A stretch of 64,000 bases of DNA from an uncultured Draconibacterium sp. (GTDB lineage: Bacteria > Bacteroidota > Bacteroidia > Bacteroidales > Prolixibacteraceae), in the NCBI RefSeq assembly GCF_963676815.1, contig NZ_OY781365.1:2576501-2640500 (forward strand), in the 5' to 3' direction. Of this stretch, positions 55,256 through 63,698 are shown in pieces. Within the stretch, counting starts at the first letter, position 1; every line of letters starts with the position of its first letter. The translations under genes and the position numbers were made by a program. The notes beneath the pieces were generated by a model that did no database searches, was not told where the DNA came from, and saw nothing but the letters and a program-made list of their open reading frames with translations.

Positions 55256-58200
55256 ATGAAAACACAATATATTTTAATCTTAGTACTGGTCTGTAGTTGC
55301 ATTATACAGGCAATAGGGCAAACGAGCACGGAGAACTATATAAAATCGGAAGCGGTATTAGTCTCCGGAAAAACCACAGAGACAGCTGTAAATAGTCTTA
55401 GCTATACTCAAAAGCAAACTGCCGTTAAATATTTTGATGGCCTGGGGCGTGCAGATCAAACGAACCTATACAAAGGAGCTGGGGATGCAAGCAAAGATAT
55501 CATTACCTCTGTAGGTTACGATGGTTTTGGCCGCGAAGAGAAGCAATATTTACCGTTTGCATCAGCAAAGAATATGGCTTATCACACCAGTGTTACATCG
55601 GTGTCCAACTTTGCGATTTATGATACACCTTTAGGAGATGATAATAATGACGATACCTATGCCTATTCACAGAACGTGTACGAAGCATCGCCTCTCAGCC
55701 GAATAGAGAAACAAGCAATGCCCGGTTATAACTGGCGAAACGGCTCGGGGCATGAACAAAAATTTGAGCAAGGAACAAATAGCTCGGGTGAGGTAGAATA
55801 TTTTTATGTGAACAGCAGCAATGGCCTATCCAAGGGGACTGATTATGGCGCAGGAACCCTTTACAAGAGCACTGCCTGGGATGAAAACAACTCAGAATCG
55901 TTTAGTGTAAGCCGTACAGAAGAATTTACCGATAAACGTGGCAATGTAGTATTAAAGAAAAGCTGGAGCGGAAGTACCGAACACCAGACGTATTATGTAT
56001 ACGATGATTACAACCGGTTACGCTTTGTCCTTCCTCCAAAGAGCGTTGAAGATGAGTCGGTATCTAGCACCGAACTAAGTCAGTTGTGTTACCAGTATAA
56101 ATACGACGGACGAGGAAGATTAACAGAAAAGAAACTTCCGGGAGCGGGCTGGGTATACCTGATCTACGACAGCCGCGACCGTTTGGTACTAACCCAGGAT
56201 GCAAAACTCAGGGCTCTGAGTTCTTATAAATACCACTATATAAAGTACGATGAACTCAACCGTCCCAAAGAGGAGGGAATCTGCACCGAGAATAAGAGTT
56301 ATTCTACCCTACGCTCCACGGTAGCAAATAGTAGTAACTATACACCAGTGGGATGCAGTGCTACAGGATATACCTATTACGATAATTATAGCTGGGGAGT
56401 ACCATACAGTTACAGCAGTGTATATGCCGATCATAGCCAAACCGGTAATGTAACAGGCCTGGTAACGGGAATGAAAAGCAAAGTATTGGGTACGAGCACA
56501 TGGTTAACTACCGTAAATTACTACGATAAGTTTGGCCACCTGATTCAGCAATACCAAAGTAATCCTGATGGCGGTTATAACCGTACATCAACAGCTTACA
56601 ATTTTACTGACCAGCCAATAAAACAGCAGGTTTACCATAAAAAGACAAGCGGAGCAACGGCCAAAACAACCGAAGAAAAATACAGCTACGACCATATGGG
56701 CCGCCCTACCAAAGTGGAGCATAGCTACAACGGGGCAGGTTTTGTAACTGTTGCCCAAAATACTTACGACGAGATAGGCAGGTTGCAAAAGAAAGAGTTG
56801 CATAATACTTACCAGGATATCGATTACACGTATAACGTGCGAGGTTGGTTAACCAAAATCAATGATCCGGATGCAAGTTATTCAAGTACCAAGTATTTTG
56901 CTGAAGAGTTATACTATAATTCAACCGGTGAGCTGGTAAATTTGGATGATGCAGCACAGCACAACGGAAATATAAGTGGAATCCGCTGGCGAAACAACAG
57001 TACGAAACGAGCAGCTTATGCCTTTCGTTACGATGGACTAAACCGTGTGACCAAAGGAGATTATGGTTCAAGGACATCAACCGGGAGTGTAACGAACCAG
57101 TCTTATTACGATGTTCCAACAGTTGGTTACGACAGGAACGGGAATATTACATCGTTAAGCAGAAAGAACTCATCGGGAGGAACAAAAGAAAGTCTTACCT
57201 ACACTTATGCAGGTAACCAATTGTCATCATTAAGCGGAACGTACAACGGAAGCTCCATAAGCGGAAAGACTTTTGCTTACGATGATAACGGCAATGCAAA
57301 AACCGATAACCTTAGGGGAACTACAGTTCAATACTTCGATGAGATTGATTTACCAAAGAAATACACAAAAAGCAGTTACTATGCGCAGTACGAATATGAT
57401 GCAGCAGGCACAAAATGGAGTAAAACAGCCGTAACCAGTGGCACAAGTACGATGGAGTATTATGGAAGTTTTATTTATCAGGACGGCACACTGGACCGTG
57501 TACTAACCAGTGAGGGCTACTACCTTGTAAGCAATGGCAAATACCATTACAACCTGAAAGACCATTTGGGAAATACGCGTATGGTTGTTAGTTACAGTGG
57601 CTCAACACCAACGGTAGAGCAGGTAATAGAGTATTACCCGTTTGGAAGTCTGTTCTCGGAGAACAATCTGGATAAAAATAAGTACCTTTACAACGGTAAG
57701 GAATTACAGGATGAGTTCTTTGAGAATTATGATTATGGGGCTCGGTTCTATGATCCAGCTCTTGGGCGTTGGCACAGTATTGACCCACATGCAGAAAATT
57801 ACCTTAATTGGACTCCTTACAATTATGTTGCAAATAATCCAATGTTATTAGTTGACCCTGATGGAATGGATTGGTTTTATCATTCAACGGATGGTGTTAG
57901 TGACCCAACTTGGAATTGGCATGATGGTAGTGAATACAATACAGGTGTAAAAAACTCAGACGGTGAGGATGTTATTCTACAGGGAGTAGAAGCTGTTGTT
58001 GTATTTGAAGGAAGTGTAGATGAAAAGTTAGGCACAAAAGAAAAAGGAGATGAAGGATATGACGGTAAACACACTGATGGTTACATGGATGGTGAAGGTG
58101 CACAAACGGCTAGTGTAACAGTTTATGGCCCCGATGGTGCTGATGATGTTAAGTCATACACAGGTTATACAATGAGTTCTGACCCAAGTAAATATGGTGT

Positions 58201-58543
58201 TGTCAATGACGGAACATATGATGCTAACTATGACAAAACAGGTAAGAGTGGTGCATTAAAGTCAAACTGGACTCTAAATGCAAGGGGACGAGTATCAACC
58301 TATTGGGATAATCCATATAGACCAAACCAGAAAGATAACAACGGGAATTATTATCTAACAGGTGTTTTCATCCACCGTTCAAATAAAAGTGGCTGGGCAG
58401 GTGGAGGCGTATCAAAAGGTTGCTTACTTATATCACCTAAAGATTGGAAGAACTTTAATAATCAAATGAATGGAGTTAAGAACTTTAAAGTTCAAGTAAC
58501 AAGAACAACACATGCTCCTTATAAGTTGCCTCAAACTAATTAA
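55256..58543 (+). CDS. Rhs cassette 2 'B' protein with YkuD/DUF5675-like C-terminal domain
   Basis: A 1,095-residue exported protein: signal peptide (to about 22, AIGQ), DUF6443 domain, YD repeats and RHS core ending YDYGARFYDPALGRWHSIDP...NNPMLLVDPDG at about residue 875. The last ~220 residues are the variable tip. There GVFIHRSNKSG...GVSKGCLLI places His1040 and Cys1056 16 residues apart with an SxGC motif, as in YkuD L,D-transpeptidases and DUF5675 proteins; the Arg usual after the Cys is missing. This predicts an enzyme acting on peptidoglycan. The first 245 bp after the signal-peptide region are identical to the cassette 3 B gene. The next gene starts 2 bp later. Confidence 0.88.
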   Translation: MKTQYILILVLVCSCIIQAIGQTSTENYIKSEAVLVSGKTTETAVNSLSYTQKQTAVKYFDGLGRADQTNLYKGAGDASKDIITSVGYDGFGREEKQYLPFASAKNMAYHTSVTSVSNFAIYDTPLGDDNNDDTYAYSQNVYEASPLSRIEKQAMPGYNWRNGSGHEQKFEQGTNSSGEVEYFYVNSSNGLSKGTDYGAGTLYKSTAWDENNSESFSVSRTEEFTDKRGNVVLKKSWSGSTEHQTYYVYDDYNRLRFVLPPKSVEDESVSSTELSQLCYQYKYDGRGRLTEKKLPGAGWVYLIYDSRDRLVLTQDAKLRALSSYKYHYIKYDELNRPKEEGICTENKSYSTLRSTVANSSNYTPVGCSATGYTYYDNYSWGVPYSYSSVYADHSQTGNVTGLVTGMKSKVLGTSTWLTTVNYYDKFGHLIQQYQSNPDGGYNRTSTAYNFTDQPIKQQVYHKKTSGATAKTTEEKYSYDHMGRPTKVEHSYNGAGFVTVAQNTYDEIGRLQKKELHNTYQDIDYTYNVRGWLTKINDPDASYSSTKYFAEELYYNSTGELVNLDDAAQHNGNISGIRWRNNSTKRAAYAFRYDGLNRVTKGDYGSRTSTGSVTNQSYYDVPTVGYDRNGNITSLSRKNSSGGTKESLTYTYAGNQLSSLSGTYNGSSISGKTFAYDDNGNAKTDNLRGTTVQYFDEIDLPKKYTKSSYYAQYEYDAAGTKWSKTAVTSGTSTMEYYGSFIYQDGTLDRVLTSEGYYLVSNGKYHYNLKDHLGNTRMVVSYSGSTPTVEQVIEYYPFGSLFSENNLDKNKYLYNGKELQDEFFENYDYGARFYDPALGRWHSIDPHAENYLNWTPYNYVANNPMLLVDPDGMDWFYHSTDGVSDPTWNWHDGSEYNTGVKNSDGEDVILQGVEAVVVFEGSVDEKLGTKEKGDEGYDGKHTDGYMDGEGAQTASVTVYGPDGADDVKSYTGYTMSSDPSKYGVVNDGTYDANYDKTGKSGALKSNWTLNARGRVSTYWDNPYRPNQKDNNGNYYLTGVFIHRSNKSGWAGGGVSKGCLLISPKDWKNFNNQMNGVKNFKVQVTRTTHAPYKLPQTN
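55310..55554 (+). repeat. 245-bp exact repeat, copy 1 (start of the cassette 2 B gene)
   Basis: This segment is identical, base for base as read by eye, to 63756-64000. It starts inside the codons that end the signal peptide (AIGQTSTENY) and covers the DUF6443 domain. Upstream of it the two genes share almost nothing. The right end is cut by the window, so the true repeat is longer. Confidence 0.95.
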
Positions 58544-58545
58544 AT

Positions 58546-59208
58546 ATGAAAACAATAACAATTTTAATTACGCTATTATATTGTTTGCAAGTAGATTGTT
58601 CTGATACTGTCTATTCAAAAATAGTAGATAAAGACAATGATAACTATGAGGAAAGCTTAGATGCATATAAAAATAGCGAGTTTTGGCCAATGTGGTCAAT
58701 GCCAATAGGCATACCAGAAGCATCTTCATCTTTAATTGCTTCAGGTGAAAATACATATTCAGTTAAGAATATCATTGACTATGATTTAAATACTGCATGG
58801 GTTGAAGGCGATACATCATACGGTATTGGGGAATATTTTGAGTTTACTTTTGAATTTCCTGAAAATACAGAATATGCTGGAGCATATCAGTTTTATGGAA
58901 TTTGTAATTTATTCAATGGTTATTGTAAATCAGAAGAATTATGGAAGGCAAATTCAAGAGTAAAGAAATTGAAAGTGTATTATAACAATCAATTTGTTTG
59001 CTATGTGGAACTGTGTGATACTTGGCATTTTCAATCATTTGATATCGGTAAATATTTTATCAATAAAAGGGATAATAAATACTTGGATGCTAAATATGAG
59101 ATAAAAAACGGAGATGTTCTTAAGTTTGAAATCATAGAGGTATTTAGAGGCAGCAAATATAAAGATGTTGCAATCTCTGAATTTTTATGTGAAGGATCAG
59201 GAAATTAA
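58546..59208 (+). CDS. Exported putative immunity protein for the cassette 2 Rhs toxin
   Basis: A 220-residue protein with a signal peptide (to about 18-20). Residues ~60-200 (ASSSLIASGENTYSVKNIIDYDLNTAWVEGDTSYGIGEYFEFTF ... KKLKVYYNN ... IEVFRGSKYKDVAISEF) resemble the galactose-binding-like glycan-binding domain of NADase/discoidin type. It starts 2 bp after the toxin gene and is followed by a strong terminator, so it is placed as an immunity gene. Export to the periplasm fits a toxin that attacks peptidoglycan. Confidence 0.72.
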   Translation: MKTITILITLLYCLQVDCSDTVYSKIVDKDNDNYEESLDAYKNSEFWPMWSMPIGIPEASSSLIASGENTYSVKNIIDYDLNTAWVEGDTSYGIGEYFEFTFEFPENTEYAGAYQFYGICNLFNGYCKSEELWKANSRVKKLKVYYNNQFVCYVELCDTWHFQSFDIGKYFINKRDNKYLDAKYEIKNGDVLKFEIIEVFRGSKYKDVAISEFLCEGSGN

Positions 59209-59224
59209 CTAATGACATAACAAA

Positions 59225-59263
59225 TGAAAAAGCCCGGCAAGTTTGATGTGCCGGGCTTTTTCA
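59225..59263. terminator. Bidirectional terminator between cassette 2 and the XRE regulator
   Basis: A perfect 15-bp stem TGAAAAAGCCCGGCA/TGCCGGGCTTTTTCA with a 9-nt loop, serving the immunity gene from the left and the XRE gene from the right. The stem core GCCCGG is shared with the cassette 1 terminator. Confidence 0.92.
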
Positions 59264-59572
59264 TTATATCGCTTTTAGTTTTGCTGCTTTAATAAGGTTG
59301 TCGAGCGTGTAGAAAATATTGTTCCTGTCTTCATCGGGGAGGTTCTCAATATCTTCCAGCCGTTTTAGGGTAAGTTTGTTCAGTACTTTTAACTCACCTT
59401 CACCCACCAGGTAATCCAGTGAAACTTCGAGGGCATCCGCCAGTTTTTTGGCCGTCTCAATACTTGGCTTCATCTCGTTACGCTCGTACTTGCCCACGAT
59501 GTCGCCGTTAATGCCGGAACGCTTTCCAAGCTCCGCCTGTGAGAGCTTTTTCTGTTTGCGTATCAATGTCAT
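59264..59572 (-). CDS. XRE-family HTH transcriptional regulator
   Basis: A 102-residue regulator. The HTH_3/XRE domain is at residues 2-57 (IRKQKKLSQAELGKRSGINGDIVGKYERNEMKPSIETAKKLADALEVSLDYLVGEG), followed by a helical dimerisation tail. It is leftward, convergent with cassette 2 and divergent from cassette 3. It is the only regulator gene in the Rhs/secretion locus. What it controls is not shown. Confidence 0.9.
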   Translation of the reverse strand: MTLIRKQKKLSQAELGKRSGINGDIVGKYERNEMKPSIETAKKLADALEVSLDYLVGEGELKVLNKLTLKRLEDIENLPDEDRNNIFYTLDNLIKAAKLKAI

Positions 59573-59797
59573 TTTTTCGCCAAAGTTTATATCGTCCTTA
59601 AGTTTTAGGTCGTTAAGAACCAGGTAGCTGCAATCTTAACTGTTTTTGGGCTCTTGAGAGTGTTTCAAATTTGTGCTTAGTAAGCTTTAATTGATCTCCT
59701 GATTTTTTGAATAACGTAGAAAAACCGAGGTTTAATCAGTTGACAAATCTGAGTGTTTGTTTTATGTTATTTAGCAGGAAAGAATGAAAAAGGAAGT

Positions 59798-59829
59798 TTT
59801 GTTGTTTACGTAATTATTATATAAGTTTG
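59798..59829 (+). promoter_or_regulatory. Promoter of Rhs cassette 3 (TTTG-N20-TAAGTTTG)
   Basis: TTTG at 59798-59801 and TAAGTTTG at 59822-59829, 20 bp apart. Homologous to the cassette 2 promoter and in the same position relative to the leader hairpins (about 180 and 219 nt). Confidence 0.75.
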
Positions 59830-60008
59830 GTCTGAAATATACAAACTCTTTCTTACTATCAATTATGATTCTTGATGCCCTTAAGAGTACGCTTTATACC
59901 TTAAAATAAAATATTAGTAAGTTCAACGTAACTGTCAGGTATTCCGTTGAGGTAATCAATTTTCTGTTGTTCAGGATAAGAGTATAAAGTTAGACAAAAA
60001 AAAGAAAA

Positions 60009-60068
60009 GCCCTCTGTACAGAGGGCATCCAATAATAAATTATTAACGGGAATTGCAGTTCCCATAAA
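60009..60068 (+). ncRNA. Conserved leader element, copy 3 (upstream of Rhs cassette 3)
   Basis: Three hairpins as in copy 2: the 18-bp perfect palindrome GCCCTCTGTACAGAGGGC (60009-60026), AATAAT/ATTATT (60031-60044) and GGGAA/TTCCC (60048-60063, loop TTGCAG), then ATAAA. Loop lengths of the first stem differ from copy 2 while the stems are kept. It lies 290 nt before the start codon. Confidence 0.65.
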
Positions 60069-60353
60069 GAATCAAAAGTATGAAAGCATAGCTACAAACA
60101 TCCACATTTACAAAATAATCTTTATTCAAAAGATTAATCCCTTTAGCGGGAGGTTAGGTTTTATTAAATGAACGGTATCTTATGCCTATCCAAATAAAAT
60201 CTTTGAATAGGCGAATCTTATAGAGCTCAACCATAATTGTGTTACTAATCTAATGAATTGAATAGTAATGGCTATATGGTTGTATTTTCTTGTATTTGCA
60301 GTTGCAAACTCTTCTGCAAAAATTAACTAATACTTTAAAAGCTAAATCTTAAA

Positions 60354-63300
60354 ATGAAAAAGAATTTCTTTAAATCTAAACTGTTATTGCTCATTGCAAT
60401 ATTAGGGACAAATGTTCCTGTTCTCGGGCAGGATTTGAATAATCCGAATCCAATTCCGGAGTACATCCCTAAATCTCCTGAAGCGGCAAGTTTTCAACGA
60501 TATGGTGAAATTCCGGTAAGCAATTTCACAGGAGTGCCGGAGATTAGTATCCCTATTCACACTGTGGCCCTAAAAGACCTGCAAGTACCTGTGGCGTTAA
60601 GTTACCATGCAGGTGGCATAACGGTAGATCAGGAAGCTACAATTGTTGGCCTTGGCTGGACACTGATCGCAGGAGGCTCTATTACTTTAAATGCTGTGGG
60701 AAAAACAGAAACAGGTACTTACCCTGAGAATTTTGATGAAACAGTTTCATATATCGCTCAAAACAACCCTGCGGACGTAATAGCCACAGGAGATGAGGGT
60801 CCTCAAAGCTGGGGGTGCGCACCACAGGGTGACCCTCCAGTAGATATTCTTGTAGCTTCAAATGCGGCGATGGGGTATGGCGAACAGGATATTTACCAGG
60901 TTACTTTACCAAATAGAACTTTCAAATTTATTATTCATCCTGCAACCGGTATACCTTATTTTCTTGGTGAAAAAAATAAGTGTAAAATAGAAAAGACCGG
61001 CGTATCCTTCTTCAAAATAACAGATGAGAAAGGAGTGGTATATTTATTTGATGAAGTAGAATCCGGAGGTGAGAACCATATGAATAACTGCTGGTATTTA
61101 ACTTCAATACTAGATGTATTTGGAAATAGAATTGATTTTGAATATGAAAACTACGGAGCAGCACAAGGCATTTTGAAATTCTATGAACGGTTGAGAGTTT
61201 CTGGAGCACCCGGGCCTATTTCGGATGGTAATTCGAGAGGGCTTAGTGTTGGTGGTTCAGAAATTAATAGTCGTTATCTAAAATCTATAACAACGAATAA
61301 GGAAAAGGTATTTTTCAAATATTCAGGAAGCAGAAATGATTTATATGGTGCCATGAAACTGGATTCTGTTGTAATATTAGATGCGGTTTCTAACAGTCGG
61401 GTAGGGAAGTACGCCTTTGATTACGGATATTTCTCTTACACTACTATTGGTGGTGATTATCTGACTGATACCGATTACTCCCCGGCACAACCAAGTAACG
61501 AGCAGAAGTATAGATTAAAGTTAGAAACCGTTTCGGTTGTTAATCCAGGGGATGATAGTGACTTTAATAGCTATAGCTTTACTTATCATGAGCAATTCAA
61601 CTTACCCATAAAGACCTCTTTTGCTAAAGATTTCTGGGGTTATTATAATGGTCAGGAAAACAGTTCTGGTTTGTATGGGGATATAAGGCATACACTTATC
61701 CCGAATTTTAGGGTTCTATCATATTTGGATGATTATTATGAAGATTTTGTAAGTACTAATGTAGATCTTGATTTTGAAGAATGCGCGAATAGGTTTACTC
61801 ATCCGGATTATATTAAAACGGCAACAATAAAGTCGATTGTTTATCCTACAGGAGGCAAAACAGAATTTGAATTTGAACCTCACGAATTTTATAACAGAGA
61901 TTTTATTTCGGCAGAAGATTATGATGTTTTTAATCCAAATACGAGTCCCATTGCAGGTGTTACTGATTTAAATGATCCATACGGATATCCAACAGTCAAA
62001 GCCTTCAGTGTGGCGCAAACGAAAACTGTAAACCTAACAGGAGGAATAAATACAGGATCCTTTCCCGGCTATGATTTAAGTTCAAGTACGGTAGGCGTTG
62101 TCGGAACGTCACAAAGCTTTTCCAAGATGTTTAATTTTTCAACAGGAAATTCGATAAATGAAACTTTTACATTGCAACCAGGGAGTTATTTGCTTGTTTG
62201 TAGTGCTCCTTCAAATGTTCCATTTAATAATTATATACCCATTGTGTATGCAGATTTAAATAATATGAGCCTGGATGAAGGTGCAATCGCTGATGTACTA
62301 AACGGACCATCGATAGGGGGAGGGCTTCGAATAAAAAGTATTAAGAATTATGATTCGGACAATACTTTGCTTACTACAAAAGAATTTTCATATAGAAAGG
62401 AGAATGGAACAAGTAGCGGGAAATTAATGAAGTATCCACTTAACTATAAGGAAGAAAGTGCCGTTTATGCAACATCTCCCGGACCTATTGTAAGTAGTTT
62501 TACCGTTAAATCGGTTTTGTCAGATAATATTCTACCGGTTTATAATTCCACCAATGGAGCAAATGTGACATATGATCGTGTTGTGGTAAAAGATGTATCG
62601 TCAACAGGGAATAACGGAGAAGAAATTTATTATTATACCAATGAAACGCCATGGACCGGACCTGATTCTTATTACTACAACATCTGTACAAATGGTGATT
62701 TGGAGAAGAAGGTTGTTTTGGATGCCAATAACGATACAGTGCAGGTTGAAAGTTACAAATACATCCAAAGTGCATATGAAAAAGCCTGGGTGAACATTAA
62801 AGCGAGAGATAGATATTATGGAGACAACAATCTTTGTCTTCATTCAGTATTTGGCCCTGGTATTGGTTATCGATATGCAATAACTGTTTATGCTGGTACC
62901 AACTTTGTAAATCAACTGGATGAAAAGGAGACCATTAACTATGATGGTACTAATAAAATAAAGGCGTTTACCTCCTACGAATACAATTCAAATAATTTTG
63001 CTGTCAAAACAATCACAAATACCTTAAGTACAGGTGGCGTTCAAACAGTAAAATACAGGTATCCTTCAGATCTTACTATAGGGGTTTATCCTGCGATGAC
63101 AAGTTTAAATATCATTAATGTACCAATTGAGCAAACAAGTTATATGAACAACTTAGTAGTGGGGAGTAGTTTAAAGACTTATAAACTTTACAGCGGTCGT
63201 TATGTACCTGATAAGGTCTATGCACTTGAAACAACTACCCCTTTGTCTTCTTTTTCCGTATTTAATGGTTCAATAATGGATTCGCACTATAATTCATCCA

Positions 63301-63689
63301 ATCCGGAGGCAAAATTTGAGTATTACGATAGTAAAGGTAATCCGACACAAATTACAAGTAAAGATGGCATCACGACGTCCTATTTATGGGATGCGACGGG
63401 TAACTATGTGATGGCAAAAATAGATGGCGCAACATATTCTCAGGTTAGTTCACAGAATGGCAAAGTCTGTACTTATAGCAGTTCTTCATTGTATAATAGT
63501 TTAAAGAGTTTAGTACCGGGAGCGATGATATCTACCTATTCGTATAAACCATTAATAGGTTTATCAGCAGTTACAGACCAAAAAGGAGTAACACAAAAAT
63601 ATGAGTACGATACTTTTGGCCGTTTGCATTTGTTAAAGAATGATGACGATCACATTCAGAATCGCTTCAACTATAATTATAAAAACTAA
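60354..63689 (+). CDS. Rhs cassette 3 'A' protein: secreted RHS/YD-repeat protein
   Basis: A 1,111-residue exported protein with a signal peptide (to about 25, VLGQ). The N-terminal hallmark is present: PVSNFTGVPEISIPIHTVALKDLQVPVALSYHAGGITVDQEATIVGLGWTLIAGGSITL. YD repeats follow and it ends SYLWDATGNYVMAKIDGATYSQV ... YDTFGRLHLLKNDDDHIQNRFNYNYK, the shared C-terminal pattern of the A proteins. The region around 140-170 is rich in Pro and Gly and unlike the other A proteins. The B gene begins 9 bp later. Confidence 0.88.
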   Translation: MKKNFFKSKLLLLIAILGTNVPVLGQDLNNPNPIPEYIPKSPEAASFQRYGEIPVSNFTGVPEISIPIHTVALKDLQVPVALSYHAGGITVDQEATIVGLGWTLIAGGSITLNAVGKTETGTYPENFDETVSYIAQNNPADVIATGDEGPQSWGCAPQGDPPVDILVASNAAMGYGEQDIYQVTLPNRTFKFIIHPATGIPYFLGEKNKCKIEKTGVSFFKITDEKGVVYLFDEVESGGENHMNNCWYLTSILDVFGNRIDFEYENYGAAQGILKFYERLRVSGAPGPISDGNSRGLSVGGSEINSRYLKSITTNKEKVFFKYSGSRNDLYGAMKLDSVVILDAVSNSRVGKYAFDYGYFSYTTIGGDYLTDTDYSPAQPSNEQKYRLKLETVSVVNPGDDSDFNSYSFTYHEQFNLPIKTSFAKDFWGYYNGQENSSGLYGDIRHTLIPNFRVLSYLDDYYEDFVSTNVDLDFEECANRFTHPDYIKTATIKSIVYPTGGKTEFEFEPHEFYNRDFISAEDYDVFNPNTSPIAGVTDLNDPYGYPTVKAFSVAQTKTVNLTGGINTGSFPGYDLSSSTVGVVGTSQSFSKMFNFSTGNSINETFTLQPGSYLLVCSAPSNVPFNNYIPIVYADLNNMSLDEGAIADVLNGPSIGGGLRIKSIKNYDSDNTLLTTKEFSYRKENGTSSGKLMKYPLNYKEESAVYATSPGPIVSSFTVKSVLSDNILPVYNSTNGANVTYDRVVVKDVSSTGNNGEEIYYYTNETPWTGPDSYYYNICTNGDLEKKVVLDANNDTVQVESYKYIQSAYEKAWVNIKARDRYYGDNNLCLHSVFGPGIGYRYAITVYAGTNFVNQLDEKETINYDGTNKIKAFTSYEYNSNNFAVKTITNTLSTGGVQTVKYRYPSDLTIGVYPAMTSLNIINVPIEQTSYMNNLVVGSSLKTYKLYSGRYVPDKVYALETTTPLSSFSVFNGSIMDSHYNSSNPEAKFEYYDSKGNPTQITSKDGITTSYLWDATGNYVMAKIDGATYSQVSSQNGKVCTYSSSSLYNSLKSLVPGAMISTYSYKPLIGLSAVTDQKGVTQKYEYDTFGRLHLLKNDDDHIQNRFNYNYKN

Positions 63690-63698
63690 AATCCCGAG

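Larger units (their letters stand above)
59573..60353. other. Divergent intergenic region with the Rhs cassette 3 leader
   Basis: No gene in 781 bp. The left end is upstream of the XRE regulator (its promoter was not pinpointed). From about 59760 to 60090 it is homologous to 51318-51655 and carries promoter and leader element. The final 260 bp before the start codon are AT-rich and unconserved. Confidence 0.6.
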
